Assembly: GCA_024509875.1 (NCBI GenBank)
Contig: JAMPIV010019875.1
Span: 363,501 to 427,500 of the forward strand
DNA from: Oreohelix idahoensis
Lineage: Eukaryota; Mollusca; Gastropoda; Stylommatophora; Oreohelicidae
DNA: 64,000 nucleotides
Direction of reading: 5' to 3'
Shown: positions 10,275 to 21,915 of the stretch, one piece after another
How the letters are laid out: each line of letters starts with the position of its first letter
Position numbering within the stretch: position 1 is the first letter of the stretch
Program-made: the position numbers and the translations under genes
The notes under the pieces: generated by a model
The model's input: the letters and a program-made list of their open reading frames with translations, nothing else
Told to the model about the DNA's origin: nothing
Database searches by the model: none

Positions 10275-12494
10275 ATTCCACCCTTAAACAAATTTATTAC
10301 AATAATAAGACAATAAAGGCGGCACGAAAACCAATAGTGGACGGTGAAGCGACGAGGTCTGTAGCAAGGCAATATCAAAAGGCAGAAAGAAGTCGCACCA
10401 ATAATTTAAATACTTAAAACAAATGAAACTGCAAATGAAATTATCAGGGACAATGAAAAGAACGGATAATACAATAGTCACATAAAAGCATCATAGCAAA
10501 TACCAGCATATGGAAAAACGAGCTAAACGAAAAAAAATTCAAATGGATGAGCAGAGTAGACCAGTAATTAAAAACATGACGATAAGGGAAACACATAAAA
10601 TAAAATGACGTCAAAAAGAAATACGAACGGCAAAAAGGAAAGAAAACAAGAAATATCACTAAATTTATGACTGTCTTTCTGAAGACTGAATCCTTAAAGT
10701 CCCAATACCAGCTCCTCAATCGAATGATGATAATGAATCACGAGACAAAAGCACGAATAGTAACGAAAAATGTTAGTGCCACAATCAGTTACGCTCAGTG
10801 CACTCTGCATTGTCCAGTTGCGGCAAAATGTTCTGAACAAATTCAAAGAAAAGATGTAAAATCGGCGTCTGTTATTCTCGTATATGAAGCCGTGAAGCCA
10901 CCAATGGGTGTAGTTAGAAGAAAATTAATCACTGTTCAGTATCTTCCCATTCTGTTCCGCTCGTAAAAATCCACACCAATGTAAATGGCCTTCTTATGTT
11001 TGTGTCCAAGAAAAGCTGCATCAGCATAGTAAACGATAACTGGTAAACTCAGCGAAGACTATAAATCATCATTGGTTTTCGAATTATGGCCTCAGTAAGA
11101 AACGACACAAAGTCCACCGCAAGAAATCAAGTCTATTATCAGCTGCGTAACATAGACCACTGCATCAGAAAATGTGTCATGGTCGTATCCGCGATTCACG
11201 TACATTTAATCAGCACGACAAGTTTCTGTCTCATCCAACGCTATATATCAGCATTCACGGATAATGCTGCTTAGCAAATCACGTATAGTTCGTCACCACG
11301 AACAGTTTCTCAGCACGACAACGATAGTCGGTAGCATACACAAACGCGTAAATTTTTCATGCAGACAAATAGTCGCTGCAGCAGAGTCGCGCAATAAGCA
11401 TGCACAGGCAAGGCAACGTATTCACGGTAGAGGCGAACTGAAAGATGTGTACTGGCAGGTACACACGTGTAGTATTGTCATAATTTGTTGTACCACAAAT
11501 ACCACTGTAGGCGACGTATTTGTGCTGTCAGCAGGTAGGCCACCAATGGGCAACCGAGAACCAAAAAATCAGCAGGCAACTGCAACGACCAACAACTTTA
11601 AAACATCTTCGCCCACGCCTGGATGGAACTAAAATCTCATATTATCCACCACAATTTCGACGGACCCACAATTAGCTCTCCAAATCAATGACAATGGAAC
11701 TAATCCAACAATAAGACGGAATCGTCGTCGCCCTAGCCTGACAGGAACTCATTAAACCTTAGCTTCATAGTCTTCAAACTGCGCAATGAGTCAACCCACG
11801 AAATTGTAGCTTGTTTTCGCCGACAACAAACCCATTGCAAAATGTCCTAATCAGAAAAAACAATCGCACATATAATGTGATTCAACTCAATCGCCAACAA
11901 AAGCCTCGAGAACTGTAAACTTGCAATGAGAGAGCCCGTACTAAGAGCAATAATACAAATATCCAGATACCACCAGTCACTAACAACGTGGAACGATAAA
12001 ATACACCTGCATAGAGGACCCCAGCCCCCAAAGATTTGTCACATTATAATAACTACACCTTCATGACATTATCCTCTAAGCTCGTATCAAATTGCGAGAG
12101 GTCACACAATCAACATACTTGTAAACGCCATTCACAAAGCGTACACGAAGGCGTGCTGACAATCTGCCTTTTTAATAATAACAATGCTACACGTACAAAT
12201 TCAATAACAACAGCAATAAATTGTCAGCAATAACCATATGGCTGGATCAACAAGTCCTACTACTATTGGAATATAAAACAAGGCGGTACAAAACCCAGCG
12301 ACCATAAAGAGAGCACGATCAAATGCAATACGGCTTTTAAAGCCGGCAAACTGAAATCTTTCTCTGTCAGACTTCCTGTTTACTCCACTCCATTGCACCC
12401 TTTTGCACCATTTTCTTTTAAAGCTGATGTGCGCACCAAAATATATGTTTATTCCATCAAAGCCCTTGTGCGCAACAAAATCTATTATGTGACA
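10275..12494 (-). repeat. E2 5' LTR (about 2.2 kb)
   Basis: On the minus strand it starts TGTCACATAATAG at 12494, exactly where LINE reading frame ends, and ends at 10275 before the primer-binding-like site. Its first 110 bases match the 3' LTR stub at 4471-4580. An AATAAA lies near the 3' end (sense GTAATAAATTTG, about 10295). The length is close to the 2.1-kb LTR of E6. Open frames inside it look spurious. Confidence 0.7.
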
Positions 12495-14047
12495 GCTGCC
12501 AAGATATGTGTACGATTCTACATCTTGTATTGGTATTTCTTCAAGTTCAACCCTGTTTTCATTACCTACATTTATTCTTATTATTTTTGTCTTTTCCCTG
12601 TGTATTTTCAGACCCAATTGCTGTGACCTCTCATCGAGTGTTTTCAATTTATCCTGCATCTGACTACGGTTATGGGACAGAAGAGCTAAGTCATCAGCAA
12701 AATGCAGATCATTCAACTGCTTAGTTAGTCCACTGGATTCCATTGCTGTTGTGTGTTGTCAATGATCTCATAACTTAATCTATTGCTAGTAAGAACAGAA
12801 ATGGAGACAAGAGGCATCCCTGTTGCACTCCTGTTCTTATCCCAAACGGTTTTGTAAGCTGTCCTTTGTGAAGAACTCTGCATGTCATGTCTTCATGTTT
12901 TCTTTATTAAATTAATGATCTTCAGGGGAACTCCATAATGCCTCATCAATTTCCAAAGTGATTCTCTGTCTACACTGTCAAATGCCTTTTCGTAGTCCAC
13001 AAATCCGATGTATAGTGGTGAATTCCATTCCAGAATTTGTTCAACTATTATTCTCAAAGTGGCTATCTGGTCTGTAAAAGATCTGTTTTGTCGAAAACCT
13101 GCTTGTTCATCTCTCAGTTTCTTGTCTATGGACTCTTTTAATCTCTCAAGCATAATCCTGTTTAATACTTATCCTGGCACTGATAGTAACATTATTCCTC
13201 TATAATGTGTGCACTCTTGTAAATTTCCCTTCTTAGGCAACTTAACCAGATATCTTCCTTCCATTTTGCTGGTATATCTTCCTTTTCCCAGACTTTACCA
13301 AGTAATTTATATAACATCTCCGTAGCCGTGTCTATATCTGCTTTGATGGCCTCTGCTGGAATGCCATCAGATCCAGACGCTTTTCCATCTCTTAGAAGCT
13401 TTATGGCTTTCTTTATTTCTTCCTTCGTTGGTCTTTCACCATTAATTTGTAACTCTTCTTCTGCTGGCTGGATGTCCGGGGGGTTTTGTGGAACTGGTCT
13501 ATTGAGAAGGTCCTCAAAATAGTCTGTCCACCTCTTCATTTGCTCTTGTATATTGCTGAGCAGTTTCCCATTCTTGTCTTTTATGAGGCAACTTGTTTGC
13601 TTGTATTTCCCTGTTAGCTTCTTTGTGCTGCTATACAGTTCTCTCATATTTCCTTTGGCTGCAGCATCTTCTGCCTCTCTTGCCAACTCCTCAATATACT
13701 TCCTTTTGTCTCTTTTGATACTTCTTTTTACTTCTTTGTTTGCTTCTGTGTACACTTCTTGAGCCTTGGCTTTTGAACTTCTGGTTTTGCTTGTGTTTAA
13801 ATCTGCTTTCTTGTTGTTTTCTGTCTTTTATCTTAATGATGGTTTCTGTTGTTATCCATGCTTTTTGTTGTCGTTCCCTTTTCCCAAGTATTTCTTCACA
13901 TGTCTCATTCCATACAGTTTTGACCTGCTGCCAATAGTCTTCTGTATTCTCTACATCTTCCAGCTGTTGGAGCACTTGGAATTTGTTGGATACTGTGACT
14001 GCAAATTTGTCTCTTGTTCCTTGATTTCTTAGATGTCCTACATTAAA
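12495..14047 (-). pseudogene. LINE reverse transcriptase
   Basis: Several frames carry the RT in the correct order: N-terminal linker (VLQQLEDVENTEDYWQ, 13980-13690), fingers (DGKASGSDGIPAEAIK near 13390, IPAKWKE near 13270), palm (QAGFRQNRSFTDQIATLR near 13090; motif A FVDYEKAFDSVDR near 12985), and motif C FADDLALLSHN near 12680. The end is lost after YTYLGS at 12495. Frame changes near 13250, 13150 and 12890 plus the E2 insertion make it non-functional. It would copy element RNA at a nicked target site. Confidence 0.8.
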
Positions 14048-14635
14048 TTGTTGTTGTCACGAACGGGTTATTGAATGAATATCAGTACTTATGCTCCGAC
14101 GGGAGGTAGAGTTATTTATGTAAGTTGTGAGTTGAAGTGAGTGGATGTTAAGCTTGACTGTGGGCATTAATGCATTAGTAGCAGTAAGCGCTAATGTCAT
14201 TTTCACGGGCATGACTGACATGTTGTGAACGAAATGGTGGTGAAGACAAGTCAGGTGTGAAAAGGGTGAGGTGTGTGAAGGGATTCGAGAGAGAGATTGA
14301 AGCGAGGAGAGATTACGTGGAGAGTGAAGGCGAATTGGATGAAGGATAGTATAAAATATATTGAGATATAGTGAAATTCGTTCCGTTGGGTGAGGTTTCA
14401 ATTATGCACATCATACATTGTGCATTTCTTATGATTTATGGCCAAAGCGGCAGTCTGCCTGTGTTATTGTGTTATGCTCAAGTTTGTGACATAAAGTTGT
14501 CGGATATTGGAGTTCAGTGAGTTAACATTAGCTGTGAATAATGAGCCATGTTTGTCGCTCCATGTGTATGTAATACATACTTGTCAATGTGCACACACAG
14601 CTAGCACTTGACAGTTGTCTATAATCTTGCATTGT
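14048..14635 (+). mobile_element. 580-bp solo LTR with 4-bp target duplication, inside the LINE
   Basis: Sequence 14052-14631 starts TGTTGTCACGAAC and ends ATCTTGCA, giving TG...CA termini, and is flanked by TTGT on both sides (14048-14051 and 14632-14635). LINE coding sequence resumes on each side: KVKMKLKR above and NVGHLRNQGTRDKF below. A TATA-like TATAAAATATA lies at 14350. No coding sequence is seen. I do not recognise the family and its strand is not certain; + is chosen from the TATA-like motif. Confidence 0.7.
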
Positions 14636-14639
14636 TGCA

Positions 14640-15062
14640 TATCTCTTGAGTTTCATTTTTACTTTGGCTATCAGAAGGTTGTGATCTGATGCCACATCTG
14701 CTCCTCTATATACCTTTACATCCTGCAATGATGATCTAAACCTCTTCTTTATGCATATATGATCAATCTGATTTTATGTTCTATGGTCTGGTGATATCCA
14801 TGTTGCCTTGTGTATTCTCTTATGCAGAAACATGCTTCCTCCTATAGCCAGTTGATTGGAAGCACATAAGTTTGAGAATAGTTCCCCATTATCATTCATT
14901 ATTCCTAACCCATGTTTTCTCATGACTTCTTCAAATTCGGTGTTGACTGTACCTATCTTTGCGTTTATGTCACCCAAGTAAGATACTGTGGTGCAAAAGC
15001 TGACATTTTGTTCAATTTTCATGTCGGTGCTACTTACAGTTGTGAGGTGGTATAGTACCAAG
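14640..15062 (-). pseudogene. LINE EEP endonuclease, C-terminal half
   Basis: The minus strand encodes GDINAKIGTVN, NDNGELFSNLCASNQLAIGG, HKATWISPDHRT, then an internal stop, then NQIDHICI and the terminal SDHNLL motif, which carries the catalytic His of exonuclease-endonuclease-phosphatase family LINE endonucleases. The first half of the domain is missing: sequence above 15062 shows no similarity. The endonuclease nicks target DNA to prime reverse transcription. The stop near 14774 breaks the frame. Confidence 0.8.
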
Positions 15063-15219
15063 GGGTATTATCAGCTAGTGAGATACAACTATCGACCATA
15101 GTAAGGGTCTTTTCAGTTGTTTCACAGAGACTAAGAGGTCGGAAGGACCAAACGTAGAGAGGAAGTAGACATAAGCCAAGAGGCAGAGAACGGTCATACT
15201 GAATTGAGTGGTGAAGTGG

Positions 15220-15223
<4 letters not shown>

Positions 15224-15295
<72 letters not shown>
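15224..15295. repeat. (TA)n microsatellite, about 36 units
   Basis: Uninterrupted alternating TA over roughly 72 bases, seen directly. Confidence 0.95.
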
Positions 15296-15297
<2 letters not shown>

Positions 15298-15510
15298 AAC
15301 GGGCTGATCACCCGTTTGCCAGTCACTTCGATTACGGAAACAACAGCAGATTGATTGATTTGCCGTTGCCCTAAAGACGCCAATAGGCGTGATGGGAAAC
15401 AATGGCAAAGAAAACCTATCTGCTGTTGCCCTAAGACGCCACTAGGCGTAATGGCCACTGACTGCTTTGACGGTCGGTGGCTAAGGACGGAAGAAGAAGA
15501 AGAAGAAGAT
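15296..15510 (+). repeat. Short duplicated module ending in (AAG)n, possible SINE or retroposon tail
   Basis: Two related units are present: GTTGCCCTAAAGACGCCAAT followed by AGGCGT, and later GTTGCCCTAAGACGCCACT followed by AGGCGT. Each forms a small ACGCC/GGCGT hairpin. The stretch ends with five AAG units near 15490 and then short TA. A trinucleotide tail suggests a retroposon in + orientation. No tRNA-like promoter boxes were found. Confidence 0.35.
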
Positions 15511-17829
15511 ATATATATGTCGTGAGAAATTCTAATCCACATATATAAATTAAAAGGTAAATGTAAAGCCTAACGAATAAATTCAATAAAAGGAAAGAAG
15601 AATGGTAAAGAACAGTGCTGTCACAATGACTGTACTCGAAATCCCCCTTGTTTTCTACTTCGTCTGCAAATTGTAACGTTTCACGTTGATAGTAAAAGCC
15701 TACTGCAGCATACACGCTTTTCCACAACACAACAAAACGTGTACTGCCTTTCTAAGAAAAACCTTGAGATACGCAAGCTGACCTATATTTAAAATTCCAT
15801 TCATGTCATTTTATACACTACGTTACCATAAACGAAAGACAGATGGAATTAGGATAGAGAGAAGGGAGGGCTGAAAGCCGGAACGCATGCAACACTAACA
15901 CGCGTCTCGCTATACAGTTACTACCATCACGCGTGTAAGGCCACAAGCACTAGCTTTTTTCAAATCGACAGTGATAAAAAACACTACCAATACGAGAGTT
16001 AGGTTTAAAAAACTTACAAAACGCTTATTAGGAAACATGACATTCTACTGTTTTATGTCTAAAATCCTGACATTAGTCTGACAGTACAGCAGGACAGGTG
16101 GCGGTTCTAAACATAAAAAATAAAAAAACAACTACACGACTATCCTAGAAAATACATATTTTGAACGCAGCCACTTAGCTCCCTTAAATTTGTATATTTG
16201 GGTTCCTTAGGACTTGCTGACAAATAATATGTTAAGTGTTACGCAAATAGTCTAGGAATTAACAAATTATAGCCAAAAGAAATAGTGAGGGTGTCAGACA
16301 ACACCAAAATCAGAATCGCTCAGTGGCAGATTTTGAAACCACCATTGTACGGGAAATAGGTCCCCATGTAAAATCCTATTTGATTGGATAGAAGTAAATG
16401 TAAGGCTAAACACGATTAGTCGGGCTACAAATACTATTTTTTGTTGTTAGGGGAGACGGAAGGAAGGAAGGGTACTTTTTTGAAAAGCTGTGTAAACATG
16501 GCTCGATTGGTTAGACCCGCCAATATAGGCAATTAGAAGCGTCAGTTCAGCACCACATTTTCAAATAAACTTTCTAAAGCAACAGTGCGTTGAGATTCAG
16601 CTTATATTTTTCTAAATAAAAGCCTGAGACAGCGGCAGGTCGGATATTGTGCCATATTGATTGCCAGTCAACGTAATTGTGTATTATTTCCATGAATTAT
16701 GGTAAGCTTGAAATATTTGATATCTTTTTAATGAAAATTAAATGTAAATTGATAATTTATGTCTGTATATGTTTGTGGTTCAGTAGCGAACATGAGGCAA
16801 AGCCTATATATTGCTCCAACCTGAACAGAAGGTGTCGGAGAAAAGTAAAACTACATGGAATTGCCAAACACTACACTGACACCTATCTTATTGACTAGAA
16901 GGAACTAATGCTGGAATTGCAGAGGCGTAGTAACCATTAGGGAGGAGTATACTGGTGTAAATTGTTTCAGATGAAGCTGGCAGTTGGCCTACCTCTCTGA
17001 ACTCAGTGTTTGTTATGTGTTGTGTTCAGTCTGGAAATAGATTATAAATTAGTTATGAAATAGGAGGTACAACCTTCTTGTTTCAGGGACCGTGGTCCTA
17101 AAGTTATTGAGCAGCACCTGGTCTGAGCTTTGCTGAATCTAGAGGCTGTCAGCATACTCCTGGGTCCAGATAGTGAACAGTGAGGTGTCTCCAGAACACA
17201 GGGAAGCTATCGAGCAGAGGAGTCTTTTCCTGCCGCCATCACGAAAGATAAGCTTCGTTGGCCAGAGGAGCTCAACATTATGTGCCCCCCTCTAAAATTA
17301 ACAGTATAATAAAACAGAGGGAAAATACAGTGTGTAAATTGATAGGAACTATGAACTTTTCCCCATACTATTTCCAGGATAAACAAACACTTGAAGTCAT
17401 AATGACAAATAACAACATAGCTTGAAAAACAAAACCAGTATTACCTCATAGTACTACTACACCACTGACACAGATAGGATAATATTAATAAAATATGTCA
17501 CTACAAGGTTCATATTTATCAATTATGTACACATAAATTGTGATTACATTTGATTGTGATTCCTGGTTCACTTTGTAGTTGAATCAGGATATATATTAGT
17601 GAAAGTAATTAATACATATATATTTGAAAATTTACCAGTGACTCATTTAAGATAGTCTTATAGAGTGTTAAATGTGTGTGAGTGTCACAGTGTTGTCAAG
17701 TGTGGTGGAATAAACTAAATTGTTTATCTGTCTGTTATTGTTGTGACTTACACTTCATCATATACATACCCTAGACATTCAACGTAGTCATCACAATATT
17801 CCAGAATAATTCTGACTGGGGTATAAATG

Positions 17830-17846
17830 TGGTAGCAAGTAAGGTT
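17830..17846 (+). promoter_or_regulatory. Candidate primer-binding site of E3
   Basis: TGGTAGCAAGTAAGG begins with TGG and resembles the E2 site TGGTGGCGAGTCTAAC. It lies about 320 bases before the gag start. Support is positional only. Confidence 0.35.
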
Positions 17847-17945
17847 ATCTGTAAAACACTACACCTATTAGATGCAGATACCTTCACAGCTGATCTCAGT
17901 CAGTACACTAAGTCCCCTATAAATATTTATATCATCCCACTTTAC

Positions 17946-17948
<3 letters not shown>

Positions 17949-18041
<93 letters not shown>
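17949..18041. repeat. (TA)n microsatellite interrupted once by CG
   Basis: About 93 bases of alternating TA with a single ACGATA interruption at 17994-17999, within the E3 leader region. The tract is self-complementary and could extrude as a cruciform. Confidence 0.95.
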
Positions 18042-18043
<2 letters not shown>

Positions 18044-18147
18044 TTCATGTGGTTGTACTTTGAGCAGTGCCATTGTTTTGTATATATCATAACTGCATAC
18101 TTTGTAAGCAGAGTTATAGAGAGTATTGTGTATCGTGAGTGTACATC

Positions 18148-19420
18148 ATGGACTTACAGAGTTTTATTCTGATAGGCAAGGAATGTGCGTACACTGTGAA
18201 AGAACTGAAGGATTTTGCCAAGGCAGAATACCAGTCAGGGAAAATTCAAGAAGCTATGGAAAAGAAGAACTTTGAGAAGAAGAAGGAGGAAAGAAATGCT
18301 CGCATTGAAAAGTTAGAGCTCAAAAGAAGAGAGTTCGAAGTACAAGAAAAGAAGACGAAAGAAGATAACTATTTGAAACAGAGAGAGTTCGAACTAAAAG
18401 ACAGGAAGATGAAAGAAGATAACGATTAGAAAACAGAGAGTTCGAACTACAAGAAAAGAAGATGAAAGAAGAACAAGAGTTTCAAGAAAAGAAGATGACA
18501 GAGGATAGAGAGTTAGAATTAGAAAAGGAGAGATTAGCTCTGGAAGAAAAAAACTAGAAGCTGAAAATGAAATACAATTGAAGAAATTAGAAGTGGGTAC
18601 GAGTGGTCAGAACTCGACTCCGAAGGAGTCCCATCGTCCCTTTAGGCTGCGTCTGCCGAATTTTAATGACACAATTGATAGTTTGGACTTCTTCCTTGAG
18701 AGGTTCGTGGCCGAATGCTTGGCCTGGAAGGCTAACAGAGACGAGTGGCCATCTCTGTTATCCACATTGATAGTGGGGCCTGCGATGGAGACTTTTTATA
18801 GTCTCCCGTTGGAAGAGCTGGCGGATTACGACAAGGTGAAGGAACGGTTGCTCCGGAAGTTCCATTTAACGGGTGGCGATTACCAGACGCGGTTTAGAAA
18901 CACTATGCCAAGTAAAGACCAGGACTTCGAGGACTTCATCTCGAAGATCAAGCTGCTGCTTAATAGATGGACTGAGTTGGAAGGAATTACAAAGCACTTT
19001 AATGGCTTGGTTGATCTAATGCTACTTGCCAAAGTGTTGTCGTCTTGTTCTACTGAGTTAGTAGCATTTTTCCAGGAGCGCCAGCCACAGGGCATTGATT
19101 CCATGTCACAGTTGGGCCATCATTATGTCCTTGCCCATCAGGGCAAACCCAACCGTCGTTCTGGTTTGTCAGACGCTTTAGTTGCAGGCTTGGGCAAAGT
19201 ACAGCGCCAACCGCGGCAACGTCGGGTGGGAAGTGCCGACAGGTCACCGAGACAGAGGTTTGGTAAGTCGCCTCATCCATATCAGTCAGGCAGGGGCAGT
19301 TATGAGAACTTTAGACCACAGCGGAATTTCCAGCCGAGGTGGAATAACCGAGAGTCGGGAAGCAATAGCGACGAAGAAGGATTCCAAGGACGGAATCAGG
19401 AGCGCTTCCAGTTCTCTTAA
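18148..19420 (+). pseudogene. gag: E3 gag: coiled coil and capsid
   Basis: The start chosen is ATG 18148 (MDLQSFILIG), which matches the N-terminal pattern of E2 and E6; an in-frame GTG at 18139 is only the frame limit. A charged coiled coil with repeated REFE units runs to about 18560, with a stop at 18427 and further frame changes. From 18578 a continuous frame carries capsid sequence: FRLRLPNFNDTIDSLDFFLERF, LLRKFHLTGGDYQTRFR, and the final FFQERQPQGIDSMSQLG. A basic, Arg/Gln/Gly-rich tail follows to 19420. The zinc knuckle lies beyond, in another frame. Confidence 0.75.
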
Positions 19421-19539
19421 GACAAAAGTAAAGGTTATTATAAAGGTAAAGGATCCAAACACAGAGGTGTATCGTCAGATGGTTGAGGGTCTGACTCTGA
19501 GGCGCGCTCATCACCGAACCATAGTTCACAAAAGGAGAA

Positions 19540-19980
19540 GAAAGATATTATGTGCAAGGAGTGCGGTGGCAGAGGCCACATAGCTAGGATGTGCTGCAAT
19601 AGTGCACAGTATGCTAACGCGGCATGTGTGTTAGACACCGTCAATAACGAGGATTGCGAGGGTTGCAAACAATTGTATGTTCCAGATGGGAAACCGGTGT
19701 TGATATGTCGACATACGTTACCCTGACTGTCTTCTCTAGACAAGTGTGGGAAACTCGATCTGCATTCCGGTTTTGTACAGCTGAAGCAGGTATCCGTGCT
19801 TAGGGACACAGACATAGTACCAAAGGGGTACGCCGATCCTGCATCGATGAGTCATGCTTGACGGGGAAGACTGTAAGATGCATCACGTTCGAGGGTAATG
19901 TGGAGCATTATCCAATAGCCATTGTGAAGATTGATACCCCTGTCCTGTAAGGTACGGTACGTGCGTGTGTTCTCGAGGCG
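19540..19980 (+). pseudogene. gag-pol: E3 zinc knuckle, CCCH motif and protease remnant
   Basis: An intact CCHC knuckle (CKECGGRGHIARMC) lies near 19550-19593. A C-x2-C-x13-C-x-H motif follows at 19655-19714 (the third position reads CRH). The protease start VSVLRDT is followed by Asp instead of Gly (DTD), and the frame shifts right there. Downstream, TVRCITF and HYPIAIVKIDTP match the E2 and E6 protease C-terminal part. There are stops near 19723 and 19950. This copy has no working protease. Confidence 0.7.
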
Positions 19981-19983
19981 GCG

Positions 19984-21216
19984 GTGGCCAATCTGATTGT
20001 CGGTAACGTCCGGGGGTGGGTGCATGGGTGCACACGGGACGAAATACAAGAGTGGCAAATAGGCAGGCGACTAGTCGCTAATTCGGCGCTCACTATGGCA
20101 CAACCGATGGCAGACGAGATACAGGAGTCCCGCGTTGCCAATAGCACATCGTTTCCGGTGGAGGTGCTTCCTGAGGGTCAGGGCACATTGGTGGTCGACT
20201 TCATGAAATTTCAAACATCTGATAGGTCTTTGCAGAGACTGTTCGCGTTGGCAGAGACGGGGAATGTAAGGCAGACTAAGACATTCCGTTACTGGTTCGA
20301 GTACAAGAACCATATTTTGACGAGGTGCTTCGTTAGGCAACAGCAGATTTTGCGCCGGGTCGTGGTACCATGCACTATGATACCAAAGATATTGGGGGTT
20401 GCTCACGACTCCTCTTTAGCTGGTCATATGGGTGTTGCGAGGACTCGAAATAGGGAGTTTTTGCAATTTTATTGGCCAGTGTGTAATAGGGACATCAAAC
20501 TATATTGTTCATCATGTCGGGTGTGTCAGCAGATGGCATACAGGGGCAGATCCACAAAGGCCCCGGTACAGACAGGGGACTTGGCCCTACGCTATCTCCC
20601 GAAAGTCGCTGTCGACATAATAGGCCGGTTACCGTTCGCATCTGATAGAGATTTCCGGTTTATCCTTACAATGGTAGATCTATGTACGAGATGGCGGGAG
20701 GCGGTCCCGATGCGATCGATCACCTCGCAGGCAATAGCAGAGGCGCTACAGCTGTTATACTCTCGGTTCGGGTTCCCGAAGTGCATTCTCTCGGATAGGG
20801 GAACACAGTTTATCTCCAAGGAAATGGCCGAAGTCACGAAATTGGTAGGGATTGCCCAGACGTTCTCCTCTCCCTACCATCCGCAGGCGAACGGGGTGTG
20901 TGAGCGCCTGAACGGCGCAATTAAGCAGATGTTGGCAAAGGTGACCGCCGAATGCCCTCAGGGTTGGGACAGGTATTTTCCGGCGGTACTTTTTGCGTAC
21001 AGAAAGGCCACTGACCAGAGTACAGGGTTCTCTCCGTTTAAACTGCTATACGGTGCAAACCCCTGGGGCCCTATGCAAGTCCTGAAGGATTTATTTGTGC
21101 GGAAGCATACGGGAGAATCGGCGGTGTCGGCGTATGATTATGTCGTTGTCTTGCGAGAACGTATTGTCAGATCGTGTGCAATAGCACGTACGCAGCTAAC
21201 TCAAGCAGGCATTTAG
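19984..21216 (+). CDS. pol: E3 integrase (zinc-binding domain and catalytic core)
   Basis: A 410-residue open frame. The first about 130 residues continue the protease-integrase linker (VPCTMIPKILGVAH). An HHCC zinc-binding domain (AHDSSLAGHMG ... CSSCRVCQ) lies at about residues 138-181. The core follows with VAVDIIG, LSDRGTQF and NGVCERLNG, so all three catalytic acidic residues are present. The helical stretch after the core ends at a stop (TQAGI) near 21216, where E1 and E6 continue. The printed start (GTG-type or internal Met) is not meaningful; the protein was part of a polyprotein. This is the best-preserved integrase of the E2/E3 family here. Confidence 0.85.
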   Translation: MANLIVGNVRGWVHGCTRDEIQEWQIGRRLVANSALTMAQPMADEIQESRVANSTSFPVEVLPEGQGTLVVDFMKFQTSDRSLQRLFALAETGNVRQTKTFRYWFEYKNHILTRCFVRQQQILRRVVVPCTMIPKILGVAHDSSLAGHMGVARTRNREFLQFYWPVCNRDIKLYCSSCRVCQQMAYRGRSTKAPVQTGDLALRYLPKVAVDIIGRLPFASDRDFRFILTMVDLCTRWREAVPMRSITSQAIAEALQLLYSRFGFPKCILSDRGTQFISKEMAEVTKLVGIAQTFSSPYHPQANGVCERLNGAIKQMLAKVTAECPQGWDRYFPAVLFAYRKATDQSTGFSPFKLLYGANPWGPMQVLKDLFVRKHTGESAVSAYDYVVVLRERIVRSCAIARTQLTQAGI

Positions 21217-21915
21217 TATCGACGGTACGGGAACCGGGGGACTAGGTTGATATCACTTCGGACAGGGGAACAAGTGTGGCTATTTCTCCCTACGAAGCAG
21301 GACAGGTTGAGCATCTCCTGGCATGGTCCGTTTCAAGTCCTCAAAAAGGTAACGGATGTGGACTACCTTATCAAGGTTTGAAATAGGGAAAAGATGTTCA
21401 ACGTGAACATGTTGAAGCCATACGTGGAACGGCCGGCGGAGTTGTCAGTCGTGGTAGATGCCGTGGAAGAGCATGGATCAGAGTCGGCAGCGTCGGTAGT
21501 AGTCGATGAGTCCGGAGACAGCGGGGATGATGTGAACCTGTATCTGTCACTTGTGCCGCTGGCTCCAGCCGAGTCGTGGGTAGACGTTTCGATCTGTGAA
21601 GATCTGTCACACGAGCAAAAAACGCAGGTGCTTGCGATTCTTAGGGATTTTAGTGAAGTCCTTACTGGTCTGCCGCGACGAACAAACTCGATCGCACACG
21701 ACATAACTCTGACCGACGATCAGCCAATGAAATTGAAACCATATCCGATACCACTGCACTATAAGGCGGCGATCGAAAAAAGAAATCGATGATATGGTCC
21801 AGCTGATCATAATCGCTCCATCCGAGTCGGCTTACTCCTTCCCGTTGGTAGTGGTGAAAAAGAAAAAACGGGTCCATCCGAGTATGCATAGATTTTAGGA
21901 AGCTCAATAACATCA
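21217..21915 (+). pseudogene. pol: E3 GPY/F domain and N-terminal RT, truncated
   Basis: The GPY/F domain (SWHGPFQVLKKVTDVDYLIKV, then a stop, then FNVNMLKPYVERP) spans about 21310-21430. An acidic linker and the RT start follow (VLTGLPRRTNSI, LKPYPIPLHYKAAIEK), with a frame break near 21780. RT sequence ends after CIDFRKLNNI at about 21915. The rest of RT and RNase H are absent. Confidence 0.75.

Larger units (their letters stand above)
4471..12494 (-). mobile_element. E2: decayed gypsy-like LTR retrotransposon, Gag-PR-INT-RT-RH order
   Basis: Read on the minus strand: complete 5' LTR (12494 to 10275), primer-binding-like site at 10274, leader, gag (from 9424), zinc knuckle, CCCH motif, protease, integrase, GPY/F, RT, RNase H (stop at 4742), purine-rich tract (about 4581-4600) and a 110-bp stub of the 3' LTR. 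Frames are broken many times. Coding sequence is closest to E3 within the window. The 5' LTR starts inside a LINE open frame, so E2 is younger than the LINE. Confidence 0.85.
12495..15062 (-). mobile_element. RTE-like non-LTR retrotransposon, 5' and 3' truncated
   Basis: Read on the minus strand, an endonuclease C-terminus (15062-14640) is followed by a linker and reverse transcriptase down to 12495, where E2 interrupts it just after the TYLGS motif. A 580-bp solo LTR (14052-14631) splits it. The combination of EEP endonuclease and an RT of the form QAGFRQNRSFTDQIATLR / FVDYEKAFDSVDR fits RTE-like LINEs common in molluscs and cnidarians. Clade assignment is from memory of these motifs. Confidence 0.8.
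15063..17829. other. Unassigned region; its right end is probably E3 5' LTR
   Basis: No convincing gene. It contains a (TA)n tract (15224-15295), a small repeated hairpin module with an (AAG)n tail (15296-15510), and AT-rich sequence. The right end (about 17600-17829) has an AATAAA at 17709 and lies just before the primer-binding-like site of E3, so part of this region is likely the E3 5' LTR. I could not find its left boundary. Confidence 0.4.
17830..21915 (+). mobile_element. E3: gypsy-like element (E2-like), truncated inside RT
   Basis: In order: primer-binding-like TGGTAGCAAGTAAGG at 17830, leader with (TA)n, gag from 18148, zinc knuckle near 19560, CCCH motif 19655-19714, protease remnant, integrase (19984-21216), GPY/F (near 21320-21410) and the first part of RT. 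Homology stops near 21915 in the middle of the RT fingers (CIDFRKLNNI). Sequence is close to E2 throughout. The left LTR boundary is unknown and there is no matching right LTR. Confidence 0.8.

Noticed and set aside
12387..12494. A short interspersed repeat shared with 4471-4580
   Set aside because: Orientation and flanks show these are the start of the two E2 LTRs, not an independent SINE or MITE.
15223..15542. Proteins with long Ile-Tyr repeats (also near 17940 and 25750)
   Set aside because: Translation of (TA)n microsatellites only.
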